Part shown: in pieces, positions 9,665 through 19,730 of the stretch
How positions within the stretch are numbered: position 1 is the first letter of the stretch
Layout of the letters: each line of letters starts with the position of its first letter
Source of the DNA: FEN-1297 sp963843605
GTDB taxonomy: Bacteria; Bacteroidota; Ignavibacteria; Ignavibacteriales; Ignavibacteriaceae
Length of the DNA: 64,000 nucleotides
NCBI GenBank assembly: GCA_963843605.1
Contig: CAWJLA010000002.1
Coordinates: 838,557-902,556 of the forward strand
Direction of reading: 5' to 3'
Notes under the pieces: generated by a model
Databases searched by the model: none
What the model was told of the DNA's origin: nothing
What the model saw: only the letters and a program-made list of their open reading frames with translations
Translations under genes and position numbers: made by a program

Positions 9665-11763
9665 CTAATTAACCAGTTCTTTCTTTGCGTTTTTAGCCAC
9701 GGCCATTTCTATCAAAGCCAGAATTAAAGCTATTGCAATAAAATACTGCCATAGTTCTGAGCCGAAACGTGACTGCATTATAATTTTAACGGGATCCTGG
9801 TTCTTGCCGACGGCTATAAAACTTCCTTTAAAATCAATTTCCCGCAGATATTTATTAATATCATCCGGCGTAAGGTATTTCATTACCGATTCTGCCGGAT
9901 CCGCATTTACTGAAAACATACCTATGACTTTTTTGCCGGCGATAATTCTATAATTTCCGGCAAGATCGGTTTTATCATACTCAAGGAAGCTCATATTATT
10001 CTGATCCTGGAGATTGATAAAATCTTCTGTCTTGTCAGGTCTTTCTATTTTTATCTGCGGAGAAATATTACTGCCTAGATTGACAATTGCTTTTGCGCCT
10101 GCCGTAAATTGATTGTCGCTGTTATTCTGGGATGCTAGGTAATAAACGGATTTGTAAAACAAAGGCGCAAATATGGATTTGATCGGGAAAGTCCCCCACG
10201 ATAGAACCGGAGCCGTGTTGATGACAAAGATTTTACCTTTTCCTTTTTTAAAACTGCTTAAGAACGACGATCCGTCGGTAAGAGTAATTATGCTCTCGCC
10301 TTTTCCCTCCGTATTATACCTTAGGTAGTAATAAATTTGAGGCGATTCAATATTCTGTTTCTGATTTCCGGAATATAAGTCCTCGAATATCGGATGATTG
10401 AAATCGGTCTTATCGAAACTTACGGAATTAACCGTAGTATTTATTTTTCCGGAAACTGCAGAAGGAGAGGGTAAATTCAATGCTGACGTGATTCTTTTAA
10501 AACTATTCAAATCTCCCTGTGCACCCGGCATTAAGAGCAAACCTCCGCCGCTGTTGACAAATGAAACCAGTCTGTCTGTGCTTGAAATATTTTTTGTCCC
10601 GATAATAATCACAACATCATACTTTGAAAAATCTATTGACGATATTTGACCGTTATCTCTGTGATCGATTTTAAGTTCTTCGTTCGTATTATTTGCCGTC
10701 AAAGCAAGGTCTACATATTTAGAATCTGCAGGATCATCGGTTAAAATTAATACGGGGATTTGATCCGGTATATAGAAACTCAGGAACCTTTTATTATCCT
10801 GCAGGATATCGTCGTCTTCTATTTCCGAAGTTACTCCTATGTAGCCCGTATTATTTATATCCGCTTCCAAGTTTATAATTTTAGATTCGCCCGCAGCTAT
10901 CGAAACACTTTGCTGGGAACTCCTGGTATTATTTATAAAAATAGAAGTAACCAGATTATTAATAGCCTGATTTGAATAATTGGAAACGGTAACCGAAAAA
11001 TCCACCGGTTTGTTCTTTTCAAATATCTGCGTATTAAGTTTCAGTCCGCTTATTCCGGTGTTGAACACTTCTTTGCCGGAATAGTCGAATGCGAATATTC
11101 TGACATTTTTTGTTAAAATCTGTCCGAGGTTGGAAAGTGAACCGCTTTCGTAAAGGCGGCCTTGCTGAAAATCCGAAAGTACATAAATTTCTTTATTAAA
11201 ATTCTGCGAGCCGGATAGAATACCCGCAGCTTTTAAAATAGCGCTGTTCAAATAACCGCTCACATCGGATATCTTTGTTTCATCTACCAGTTTTTCGAAC
11301 TCAGCCAAATTTGTGGTAGGTTTAATATTATTTGTCCCTGAGTTGCCCACTAATACAAGTGCGGCCTCGTCTCCGTTCTGGAACTGGTTCACAATTTGGT
11401 TGATGACCGTTTTTGCCTGATTAAAATATGAACCTTTCTGGTCTACAACCGACATGCTTGCGGTATTATCCAGAATAAATACTGCGGTAGTCTTGGCAGC
11501 AGATGTGGTTCCGCCGATGGAAATGCCTTTCAATGTGGGTCTGGCAAATGCAGTAACAAGGAAAAAGATAATTAATATTCGAAGGGCAAGCAGCAACAGT
11601 TGTTTGAGCTTTATTTTTCTTATCTTATTCTTTTGAAGCTCTTTTAAAAAGAGAGCGTGCTGAAATCAATTCTTTTTAATTTCCTTAGATTCAGCAAATG
11701 AATTAAAACAGGAATCGAAGCGGCTATTAAACCGAATAATACAGCGGGATTAAGAAATATCAT
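9665..11763 (-). CDS. BatA-type VWA domain membrane protein, single-base frameshift
   Basis: The intact frame starts at the ATG at 11763 with the BatA N-terminal double-helix domain (MIFLNPAVLFGLIAASIPVL). It runs off-frame at the A run 11646-11650, where one base seems missing. Adding it gives STLSFLKELQKNKIRKIKLK and joins the long frame ending at 9665. The total is then about 699 residues. After the second membrane helix (LALRILIIFFLVTAFARP) comes a von Willebrand A domain with the MIDAS motif DNTAS. A glutamine-amidotransferase-like region with GGGLLLMPGAQG follows, then a C-terminal membrane helix. This family is linked to MoxR ATPases and to DUF4159/DUF4175 proteins such as those at 1-2.5 kb. 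The role is probably envelope-related. Confidence 0.85.
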
Positions 11764-11900
11764 TAACTAAGTTTAATTTCCTTTTTATTAATCCAAAAAT
11801 ATAACTTTGAAAGGTAGGATGCTATAGACATTATCTGGGTAATAATTTTATTATTCGCTTAACCGGTAGAACCGTTTTTAATAAAATTTATCCGTCATGC

Positions 11901-11940
11901 AATAAAAAAGAATGGAAACCATTTATCATAGTTTCCATTC
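11901..11940 (-). terminator. Rho-independent terminator of acn
   Basis: Perfect 10-bp stem (GAATGGAAAC 11910-11919 and GTTTCCATTC 11931-11940) with an 11-nt loop. On the minus strand TTTTTTATT follows. It lies about 35 bp past the aconitase stop. Confidence 0.85.
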
Positions 11941-11974
11941 ATAAAGATAATTAACGCAGTATTTGAATATTTTT

Positions 11975-14239
11975 TCAGTTCTTGTTTTGCTGAGCTATTA
12001 AGTTCAGCGCGCTTCCTGCTTTAAACCATTTAATTTGTGCTTCGTTAAAAGTATGGTTTAATACTGCTTCGTCGCGGCTTCCGTCCTGGTGGTTAATAAA
12101 CAGTTTAAGCTGTTTTTCCGGAGCCAAGCCTTCAAGACCGATAATATCAAGCGTATCAGCCTCCCGGATTTTGTCATAATCAGACGGGTTTGCAAAAGTA
12201 AATGGAAGCATGCCCTGTTTTTTCAGATTTGTTTCGTGAATTCTAGCAAAGCTTTTAACTATAATTGCCCTGCCTCCGAGGAACCTGGGTTCCATAGCAG
12301 CATGCTCGCGGCTCGAACCTTCTCCGTAATTTTCGTCGCCTACAACCACCCAGCCGATCCCTTCTGCTTTATACTCGCGGGCTACTTCAGGAACAGATTT
12401 GTATTCGCCGGTAATCGTATTCTTAACTTTTCCGGCATCACCGGTAAAAGCATTGATAGCACCGATAAACATATTGTTGGAAATATTATCAAGATGACCT
12501 CTGAATTTAAGCCACGGTCCTGCCATCGAAATATGATCTGTCGTACATTTTCCTTTTGCCTTCAATAAAAGGCGCAGACCTTTCAGATCTTTTCCGCTCC
12601 ACTTTTCGAAAGGCTTCAGTAGCTGCAGCCTGTCGCTTTCCGGATTTACTTTTAACTCGACTTTAGAACCGTCTTCGGCAGGCGGAATAAATCCGTTTTC
12701 ACCCGGATCGAATCCCTTCGGCGGAAGTTCTTCACCGCTTGGCGGATCAAGTTTTACCTTTTCCCCCTTTTCGTTAACAAGCTCATCCGTAATAGGGTTA
12801 AACGATAACCTTCCAGCAATAGCAAGAGCAGTTGTTAATTCGGGACTTGCAACAAAGGCCAAAGTTTCCGGATTTCCGTCGTTTCTCTTAGCGAAATTTC
12901 TATTGAAGGAAGTTACGATTGTATTCCTGTCACCGCTTTTAATATCCATTCTTTTCCACATGCCGATGCAAGGCCCGCATGCGTTGGCAAGAATAGTACC
13001 TCCGAATTCAGTAAGAGTTTTTAACTGTCCGTCTCTTTCTATAGTAGCTCTAACTTGTTCCGAACCGGGAGTGATGGTAAACTGTGATTTTGCCTTTAAA
13101 CCTTTACCCAAAGCCTGTCTTGCGATGCTCGCCGATCTGTCAATATCTTCGTAGCTGGAATTAGTGCAGCTGCCGATTAATGCGACTTTGATGGTATCGG
13201 GGTAATTATTTTCTTTTAATGCTTCTTTCATTTTTGAAACAGGCCATGCTTTATCCGGCGTAAAAGGACCGTTCAGATGCGGTTCCAATTCGTCCAGATT
13301 TATTTCCACAACCTGATCATAAAATTTATCCGGATTTTCATAGACCTCTTTATCGGCGGCCAGTTCGTCAGTCAATCCTTCGGCTAAAGCAGCCACATCC
13401 GCACGATTGGTTATTCTCAGGTAAGAAGACATTTTTTCGTCGAACGGGAAGATTGATGTAGTAGCACCAATTTCAGCACCCATATTACAAATAGTACCTT
13501 TACCCGTACATGAAATTGTTGAAACACCTTCGCCGAAATATTCTACAATAGCTCCGGTGCCGCCTTTTACTGTTAATATCCCCGCAAGTTTCAGGATGAT
13601 ATCCTTTGCCGAAGTCCAGCCGCTCATTTTTCCGGTTAATTTTACGCCGATAATTTTCGGCCATTTAAGTTCCCACGGCATACCTGCCATTACATCAACC
13701 GCATCCGCTCCGCCGACTCCAATAGCAATCATACCCAGGCCGCCGGCGTTCGGCGTGTGAGAGTCGGTTCCGATCATCATCCCACCCGGGAACGCGTAAT
13801 TTTCGAGAACAACCTGATGAATTATGCCGGCTCCCGGTTTCCAGAATCCTATGCCGTATTTCTTGGAAATAGATTCGAGGAAATCATAAACCTCTTTATT
13901 TTCCTGAGTAGCCCTTAATAAATCATCTTTTGCCCCGACCTGTGCCTGGATTAAATGATCGCAATGCACGGTGCTGGGAACCGCGGTAGTTTTTTTACCT
14001 GCCGACATAAACTGCAACAAAGCCATTTGCGCTGTCGCATCCTGCATTGCAACTCTATCCGGTGAAAGTTCCGAATAGTCTTTCCCCTTGTTAAGTTCTT
14101 TTTTTGTATTATCCCACAAATGGGTATAAAGAATTTTTTCAGCATAAGTCAGCGGTCTATTCAAAACTTTTCGCGTATTATTAAGCTTTTCTTTATATCC
14201 GGAGTATACTTTTTTTATCATTTCGATATTAGCTGCCAT
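11975..14239 (-). CDS. Aconitate hydratase, mitochondrial type
   Basis: Interconverts citrate and isocitrate in the TCA cycle. 754 residues, matching the mitochondrial/Bacteroidetes aconitase subgroup rather than the longer AcnA (about 890) or AcnB. The [4Fe-4S] ligands are Cys358 (IGSCTNSS) and Cys421/Cys424 (NACGPCIGMW). HCDHLIQAQ and GTDSHTPNAGGLGM are also present, as is the C-terminal swivel domain with GSSREHAAMEPRFLGG. AAGGA lies about 9 bp before the ATG. It is a single gene with its own terminator at 11901-11940. A small hairpin (14314-14327) sits in the upstream leader. Confidence 0.97.
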   Translation of the reverse strand: MAANIEMIKKVYSGYKEKLNNTRKVLNRPLTYAEKILYTHLWDNTKKELNKGKDYSELSPDRVAMQDATAQMALLQFMSAGKKTTAVPSTVHCDHLIQAQVGAKDDLLRATQENKEVYDFLESISKKYGIGFWKPGAGIIHQVVLENYAFPGGMMIGTDSHTPNAGGLGMIAIGVGGADAVDVMAGMPWELKWPKIIGVKLTGKMSGWTSAKDIILKLAGILTVKGGTGAIVEYFGEGVSTISCTGKGTICNMGAEIGATTSIFPFDEKMSSYLRITNRADVAALAEGLTDELAADKEVYENPDKFYDQVVEINLDELEPHLNGPFTPDKAWPVSKMKEALKENNYPDTIKVALIGSCTNSSYEDIDRSASIARQALGKGLKAKSQFTITPGSEQVRATIERDGQLKTLTEFGGTILANACGPCIGMWKRMDIKSGDRNTIVTSFNRNFAKRNDGNPETLAFVASPELTTALAIAGRLSFNPITDELVNEKGEKVKLDPPSGEELPPKGFDPGENGFIPPAEDGSKVELKVNPESDRLQLLKPFEKWSGKDLKGLRLLLKAKGKCTTDHISMAGPWLKFRGHLDNISNNMFIGAINAFTGDAGKVKNTITGEYKSVPEVAREYKAEGIGWVVVGDENYGEGSSREHAAMEPRFLGGRAIIVKSFARIHETNLKKQGMLPFTFANPSDYDKIREADTLDIIGLEGLAPEKQLKLFINHQDGSRDEAVLNHTFNEAQIKWFKAGSALNLIAQQNKN

Positions 14240-14439
14240 AATAATTCCTTATAGTTTAAAGTTATTACTTCCGTAAATAATAACAACTAAAATAAAAAAA
14301 AGTAAAGAAAATTGCTTGACGGCAAGCTTTTATTATCTAAATATATTTCAAGAGTAGGGGCAACAATGTTATTTAACAATTTCTTTAAAAAAATTAACGA
14401 ATGAATAAATACATGCAATATTAGATTCCTAAAGATTAT

Positions 14440-15806
14440 ATGACAAATATCACGATTTTAGTTGTTGACGACGAACCCAAATTTCTGGAACTAATGAAGG
14501 ACCTTCTTATAAGTGAAGGCTACGAAAATGTTATAACCGAAATCGATCCTCAAAAAGTAATGTCGCTCTTAAGAAAAAAGGATTTTGATTTGATCATGCT
14601 GGATGTTTACATGCCGAGATTAAACGGGATTGATCTTCTTCAAAAAATTCATCGGTCTTATCCGCAAATACCGGTTATAATGATAACGGCCGTTGAAACA
14701 ATTGATATTGCGGTAAAAGCAATTAAGTCAGGGACATATGAATATCTAACGAAGTCTCCGGAACCGGAAAGGCTAATGCTCACGGTTAAGCGTGCTCTCG
14801 AACAAAGAATTCTTGAATTGGAATTAGATTCAATACACTCTCTTTCACCTGTAATAAAATTTAAAAGGGAATCTTTCGGTAAGATTATAATAGAATCGCC
14901 GCAGATGTTTAAGATATTTGAGCTTGTACAAATCTTTGCACCTACAAATGAAATAATATTGTTAACAGTAGAAACAGGTACCGGAAAAGATTTGCTTGCA
15001 AAGAAAATTCATGAATTGTCTCCAAGAAATAAAAAACTTTTGTTGCGGTTATTCTGCTCTCTTTTTCGCCCGCTTTATTTGAGAGCGAGTTATTCGGTAA
15101 CATAAAAGGTGCATTTACCGGATTGGTTTCGGAAAAGAAGGTTTTTTTTGAAGCAGCTGACGGCGGAACAATATTTTTAGATGAAATCGGAGAACTCCCT
15201 TTCGAATTACAGGGTAAATTATTGAGAGTAATTCAATACGGCGAAATTTTTAAACTAGGCGATTCAAATCCTCTATTATTGGATATCAGGATTATTGCAG
15301 CCACGAATAAAGATTTGCGAAAGGAAGTTTTGGGGAATGAATTTCGCGCCGATTTGTTTTATAGGCTTAACAGAGGTATGATGCAACTCCCTCGGCTACG
15401 AGAAAGGAAACCGGATATTTCCCTATTAGCGCAGCATTTTTTAAAAACCGGTAATTTCAAGTATAATAAAAAAGCTGCCGGAATTTCAGATAAAGCTATG
15501 ATGCAGCTTTTAAATTATGATTTCCCAAGTAACATTAAGGAACTTGAAAACATAATTCTTAATTCTGCGGCAATAACCGATGACGGAAATTTTATTGAAA
15601 AATTTATGCTGCCGTCTCTGATTAATAATTCTGTGAACAACAATCTCTCTGAATTAAAATTAATATCTATCAAGAAAGCTGAAAGAAATCATGTTTTAAC
15701 AATATTCAACTATTGTAACGGCAAATATACAAAAGCTGCTTCCATTTTAGGAAAAAGTGAAAGAACTCTCCAAAGAAAAATATGCGATTACAAAAACAAA
15801 AATTAA
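14440..15806 (+). pseudogene. Sigma-54-dependent response regulator (NtrC type), disrupted
   Basis: Two frames (14440-15105 and 15123-15806) together make one NtrC-like activator. The receiver domain has Asp10/Asp11 and phospho-acceptor Asp55 (LIMLDVYMPR). The AAA+ domain follows, and a Fis-type HTH (KYTKAASILGKSERTLQRKI) ends the protein. The break is near 15030-15060. The second frame reads back upstream as FVAVILLSFSPALFESELFG, so the GAFTG loop region is preserved, but several changes are needed there, not one. The Walker A start is VETGTGK (177-183) instead of the usual GETGTGK. It lies just upstream of three broken prepilin genes that it presumably controlled. I call it a pseudogene; sequencing error explains only part of this. 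Confidence 0.75.
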
Positions 15807-15830
15807 TGATGACAAGCCGACAAATCTGAC

Positions 15831-15842
15831 GTCAAATTTGAC
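15831..15842. promoter_or_regulatory. Perfect 12-bp palindrome, probable activator site
   Basis: GTCAAATTTGAC, a perfect palindrome 25 bp after the regulator stop and about 86 bp upstream of the sigma-54-like element. The position is right for an enhancer-type site of an NtrC-family activator. The assignment is inference. Confidence 0.5.
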
Positions 15843-15926
15843 ACTGCTTCATAAATAATCACTATGTTTTTACTCCAACCTTGAAAATTGAGTCCAAATA
15901 GCAGGTCTGTTTCCGAATCATCCCGA

Positions 15927-15942
15927 AGGCATACTTATTGTT
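15927..15942 (+). promoter_or_regulatory. Sigma-54-like -24/-12 promoter element
   Basis: AGGCATACTTATTGTT fits TGGCAC-N5-TTGC with the exact GG-N10-GY spacing. GG is at 15928-15929. The -12 dinucleotide is GT instead of GC, a weakened match. It lies about 40-60 bp before the first prepilin-like frame. Confidence 0.5.
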
Positions 15943-15968
15943 CTATTATTTCCATATTTAAAATTTAA

Positions 15969-16466
15969 AGAGCATCTTGTATTAATAATTTACAGTCTTT
16001 TTTTGAAATGGGGGCAATGATGATTCTGGCTTTGTTATCACTAAATTTTAATTCAGCTGTTTTTAATACCTCAACATCAGACTTTGAGAATAAAGTATAC
16101 TTAACAGCTTTTTCTCTTGCTCAAAACTTGTTGGAGGAAATAAAAGTAAAAAGTTTTGACTAGGCAACAATTCAATTTCCCACATCAAATCCGGCAAGTT
16201 TAACACCAGCTGATTCTCTGGGAAAAGAACCGGGGGAAGTTTATCCATACTTCAACGACGTTGACGATTTTAATAATTATAAAGATACCGCTTCGGCGCC
16301 TTATTCTGAATAATATTATGTCAGCTTTGTTATTCAGTACGTAAACGGAAATTCTCCGGATGAAGTAAGCAGCACTCAGACATTCTATAAAAAAGCAACT
16401 GTAACTGTCTCTAGTCCTTTTGCTTATTACAGTATTTCATTATCTGCAATTTATACTTTGAAATAA
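15969..16466 (+). pseudogene. Prepilin-like protein (PilV-like), two in-frame stops
   Basis: The start is uncertain: no good ATG precedes the pilin-like segment LQSFFEMGAMMILALLSLNF, and the frame is open from 15969. The N-terminal hydrophobic helix with its Glu (position 5 after a presumed cleavage site) resembles the QSLFE-type class of prepilins. The frame then reads sensibly to SIYTLK-type ends, but is interrupted by TAG at 16161 and TAA at 16311 with no frameshift. Downstream parts such as SFVIQYVNGNSPDEV and ATVTVSSPF match the variable C-terminal domain of minor pilins. The stop at 16464 abuts the next start (TAATATG). Confidence 0.6.
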
Positions 16467-16467
16467 T

Positions 16468-17016
16468 ATGAATACAATATTAGATTTAGTAGGAGCACCA
16501 ATTATAGCGGGAATAGCTTTCCTGCTTTTGGTAAATCTGAATACGGCATCAACGGGCACCAAATTTTCTTCTGATACCGGACTTATTCTTCAGCAAAACG
16601 CTGAGACCCTTGCTGAAATAATTGAAAATGATCTCAGGAAGATCGGATATAAATATAATGGTACCGCAATAACCGTAGCTCTGCCTAAAATGTTGACATT
16701 CTACGCGGACATAGACACAAACGGAGTAACCGATCAGGTAACTTTAAGTTTAGGAGATTCAACCGAAGTAACAAGCACCCCAAATCCGCATGACAAAATT
16801 TTGTACAGAAAGGTTGACGGAGTTACATACAAAAGTCCCTCTTTAAATTTTACCAATTTGAGATTTACTTAATTGAAATCACTTGGAAAAATTACTTCTG
16901 TTTTGGACAGCATAAAATATATAAAAGCGGAAATCTGGCTTTAATCTCCTGAAAAAGTGGATTCGAACTTCGCTCCGACTTTCTGGGAAATAACTATCCA
17001 TCCGAGGAATATTTAA
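16468..17016 (+). pseudogene. Minor prepilin-like protein (PilW-like), two in-frame stops
   Basis: Begins MNTILDLVGAPIIAGIAFLL, a hydrophobic N-terminal helix typical of prepilin-like proteins. A region with FYADIDTNGVTDQVTLSLG follows, as in PilW-like proteins. TAA codons at 16870 and 16942 interrupt the frame, yet the text beyond them (KSLGKITSVLDSIKYIKAEI and SPEKVDSNFAPTFWEITI) is still protein-like and remains in frame to 17014. The gene starts directly after the preceding prepilin-like frame. It was probably part of one operon with the genes on either side. Confidence 0.6.
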
Positions 17017-17017
17017 A

Positions 17018-18021
17018 ATGGGAAAAAGCATAATACTGATTGTGTTGGGGGCCAGTGTAATAATTTCTACTTTAATATTGGAAATAAACTCTAATACAAC
17101 CAGGGGGCTCGATAAACTCTATCATATTACGACAACACTCAGGCAAGATTAATTGCCAATTCGGGTATTGAAATTTATTTAGAAAAATTGCGTCGTGACA
17201 AAACACTCAGCGGGTATTTTCCGGATAATGAATTGATGGGTGGTACATATAATATTTCAATATCGGATCCTGACACTGCACTGAGGATCAAGTCAGACGG
17301 TCTTTATAATAAAGTGCATCATGATTGTAAGGTGACTGCAAAACGCGGAAAGGTTACTTTGCCTCCTATTAATTCTTCAATTTATTTATCATTAACTATT
17401 CTGAACTTGAATCTAGCAGGGAGTATAGACATCAACGGTAACGATATGAACGGGCTCCTTACAGGCAATCCGCAGCTTCCGGGAATAGGGGTAAATAAAA
17501 CTGCAGATAGTACCTATATTGTCAATGAACTTAAACCTAAAATTTCAGATGCGATTCTCGGAGCAGGAGGATCTCCTAGCGTTCGATCCGTTCCTGATAC
17601 CACAAACTGGAATGAAGTGACCCAAAATTATATTTTTGCTTCCGACATTACACTTCCTTCGGGAACATATTCCACCGGGTTAACCTAAGGTACGGCGGCC
17701 GATCCTAAAATAACATCTGTAAACGGCGATGTTCATTTATCCGGTACTTCAAGCGGCTACGGAATTATGATAGTAAACGGTAATCTTGATATGAGTGGGG
17801 ATTTTACATTTAAAGGTATTGTAATTGTTTAAGGCAAATCCCAGATAGTAACCAAAACAACCGGTAATTCTGGTATTTACGGAGCAGCTATATTTGTAGG
17901 TGAAAGCGTCGATTTTCAGGCTACTGGTAACGCGCTGTTTTATTATAGTAAACAAGCGATCGATAATGCAAAAACTAACCTGAAATCATCGCGGTTTGAA
18001 ATTACAAGCTGGTGGGAATAA
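17018..18021 (+). pseudogene. PilX-like minor pilin, one frameshift and two in-frame stops
   Basis: Starts MGKSIILIVLGASVIISTLI, a membrane helix. A one-base slip near 17125-17135 moves the reading from KLYH to YYDNTQARLIANSGIEIYLE, the conserved stretch of PilX-like proteins. The rest runs to SRFEITSWWE at 18021, with TAA codons at 17686 and 17830. The C-terminal part (GDVHLSGTSSGYGIMIVNGN, then FKGIVIV) is a beta-helix-like domain seen in these minor pilins. The protein would be about 330 residues if whole. No further pilus-assembly gene (pilB, pilC, pilQ) lies nearby. Confidence 0.65.
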
Positions 18022-18088
18022 AATTATGAAAGTGATAAAAATCTTTGATAACTGCCGGTTAAAAACAACGGACATTTGAACGATGAAA

Positions 18089-18457
18089 TTAGAAGATATC
18101 GTTTCGTATCAGTAAAAGTATCGCTGATTGGGGTACAATAAGAAATTTTTCCTTTTCAAATTCTATCTCGTATGCTTCTTTTCTTAAAAAAATAGCAAGG
18201 TCGCCTTCTTTTGCCTGCAGAGGAATATATTTCACGGCTTCCTTGGATTCTTTCCATGGTTCATCTTCCGACTGCGATGCCGTCGGATATCCGGGTCCGG
18301 CCTTTATTATATACCCGCTTTGTATTTTTTCTTTTTCCGAAACACCCGGAGGCAAATAGAGTCCGGTAGAAGTTTTATCGGCTTCGCTTTCGGGTCTTAT
18401 TAATACTCTGTCTCCAACTACAATAAATTTCTGAATATCTTTCAAACTTAATTCCAT
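18089..18457 (-). CDS. GroES-like (Cpn10 family) protein
   Basis: 122 residues, one Cpn10 domain. FIVVGDRVLIRPESEADKTSTGLYLPP matches the N-terminal strand and the mobile-loop region of GroES. Between about residues 55 and 75 there is a polar insert (SQSEDEPWKESKEAVKY) that standard GroES lacks. The C-terminal KFLIVPQSAILLLI matches the final strand. GroEL is not beside it. It is probably a paralogue of the main GroES; whether it caps GroEL is unknown. It is the first minus-strand gene beyond the pilin island, convergent with it. Confidence 0.8.
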   Translation of the reverse strand: MELSLKDIQKFIVVGDRVLIRPESEADKTSTGLYLPPGVSEKEKIQSGYIIKAGPGYPTASQSEDEPWKESKEAVKYIPLQAKEGDLAIFLRKEAYEIEFEKEKFLIVPQSAILLLIRNDIF

Positions 18458-18572
18458 TTTTTCGGATCGAATAAATTCTTCGCAAAAACAAATAAATTAC
18501 TGCTGTAAATATAAAAAAGTAACGGCAATTAATGCACCGCATAAATTAATTAATTATAAAAATAAATTATCA

Positions 18573-19730
18573 TTACCCTCTAGTTAACTCGATTAATTTA
18601 CCTGCAATGCCGGGATATAACCGAATCAACCGCAGTGCATTTTCTCTTGTGAAATTTCGTAAAACCCCTTTCTGAACAATTTTCGAAACGGTAAATCGCT
18701 TTTTAAAGTTTTCCTGCCATTCCCCGGCATATTCGGCTTCTGCTTCTTTCTTATTGATCATTCCCTTTATCAGCCGGAATAATACTTTACTTAAAATTTC
18801 AGCGGATTCAAAAGCAACTCCAATTCCATCCCCGGCAAGCGGAGCAATTACACCGGCCGCATCGCCGATCATAAAAATTCCGTTTTTAACAGGTTCCTTT
18901 TCCCCGAAATAAATATTGCCTGCCCCAAAGAATGTACAGTTCTTTAAATTTTCCAGTAACCGGCCGGATATGATGTTTGCAAAACCTGGGTTGCTGCTTG
19001 CTAATTCCGTTAAATGATGTTCCGGTTTTCCCGGATATTTGTTTTTATTTTCGAGATAACAGACAGTAACCATTCCGTCGTTCACCTTGTTCATTCCGCA
19101 ATAAATTGAATTGCCGGCAAATATATATATTTCGTTTTCTTTGAAATTGTTGAACTGGGATATGTCAGCATGAAACTTAATCCCGGTATATCCGGATCTA
19201 AAATTCACAAACTTTCTGCCCAGTTGCCTGTCCAGAATATTTTGTCTGCCGTATGCGGCTATAACCAGTTTCGATTCAATTTCGGTTATGCTTCCCTCAG
19301 AAATGATTTTCAGCTTGTAAACGTATTTACCGGGCACCACCGATAAAACTTTAGTCTCTGTAAATACGTCGGCTTTATCTTTTGCTTTATTTAAAATGAA
19401 ATTATCAAATTTAAATCTGCTTAATCCGTATGCGTTAAAATTCAGATCTGATCTTAAAATATTACCGTCGTTATTTACAAACATGAAAGCATTAACGGGG
19501 TTCGGGTTCATCAAAAGAAACTCTTCAAATATACCCCATTCTTTTAGCTGTGTTATCACTTCCCTTGAGAGGAATTCTCCGCAGAGGGTTTCTCGCGGAA
19601 ACTTCTTTTTTTCAACCACACAAACTTTAATATTTTTATCCGATAAAAATATAGCCGCCGATGATCCTGCGGGACCGCCTCCTATTATTACGGCATCGTA
19701 TGTTTTTTTTTCTCGCATTCTGTATTTCAT
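18573..19730 (-). CDS. FAD-dependent oxidoreductase, geranylgeranyl-reductase family
   Basis: 385 residues. The dinucleotide-binding motif GGGPAGSSAAIFLSD is at the N-terminus (about 17-31), then CGEFLS (49-54), and the FAD-binding FMIGDAAGVIAPLAGDGIGV near 280-300. Family members reduce isoprenoid chains or oxidise/halogenate aromatic rings. The gene overlaps the methyltransferase by 4 bp (ATGA) and lies downstream of a type III polyketide synthase. It therefore probably modifies the polyketide product; the exact reaction cannot be told from sequence. Confidence 0.85.
   Translation of the reverse strand: MKYRMREKKTYDAVIIGGGPAGSSAAIFLSDKNIKVCVVEKKKFPRETLCGEFLSREVITQLKEWGIFEEFLLMNPNPVNAFMFVNNDGNILRSDLNFNAYGLSRFKFDNFILNKAKDKADVFTETKVLSVVPGKYVYKLKIISEGSITEIESKLVIAAYGRQNILDRQLGRKFVNFRSGYTGIKFHADISQFNNFKENEIYIFAGNSIYCGMNKVNDGMVTVCYLENKNKYPGKPEHHLTELASSNPGFANIISGRLLENLKNCTFFGAGNIYFGEKEPVKNGIFMIGDAAGVIAPLAGDGIGVAFESAEILSKVLFRLIKGMINKKEAEAEYAGEWQENFKKRFTVSKIVQKGVLRNFTRENALRLIRLYPGIAGKLIELTRG

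Noticed and set aside
14314..14327. GCTTG-ACGG-CAAGC hairpin followed by TTTTATT on plus
   Set aside because: It looks like a small terminator, but no plus-strand gene ends there; it is in the leader of the minus-strand aconitase gene. Too weak to call.
16161..17832. Reassigned UAA/UAG codons (read as Gln) in the prepilin island
   Set aside because: All six stops could be Gln by one change, but TAA also works as a normal stop between adjacent genes (for example TAATATG at 16464-16470) and in every intact gene nearby. Decay is the simpler reading.
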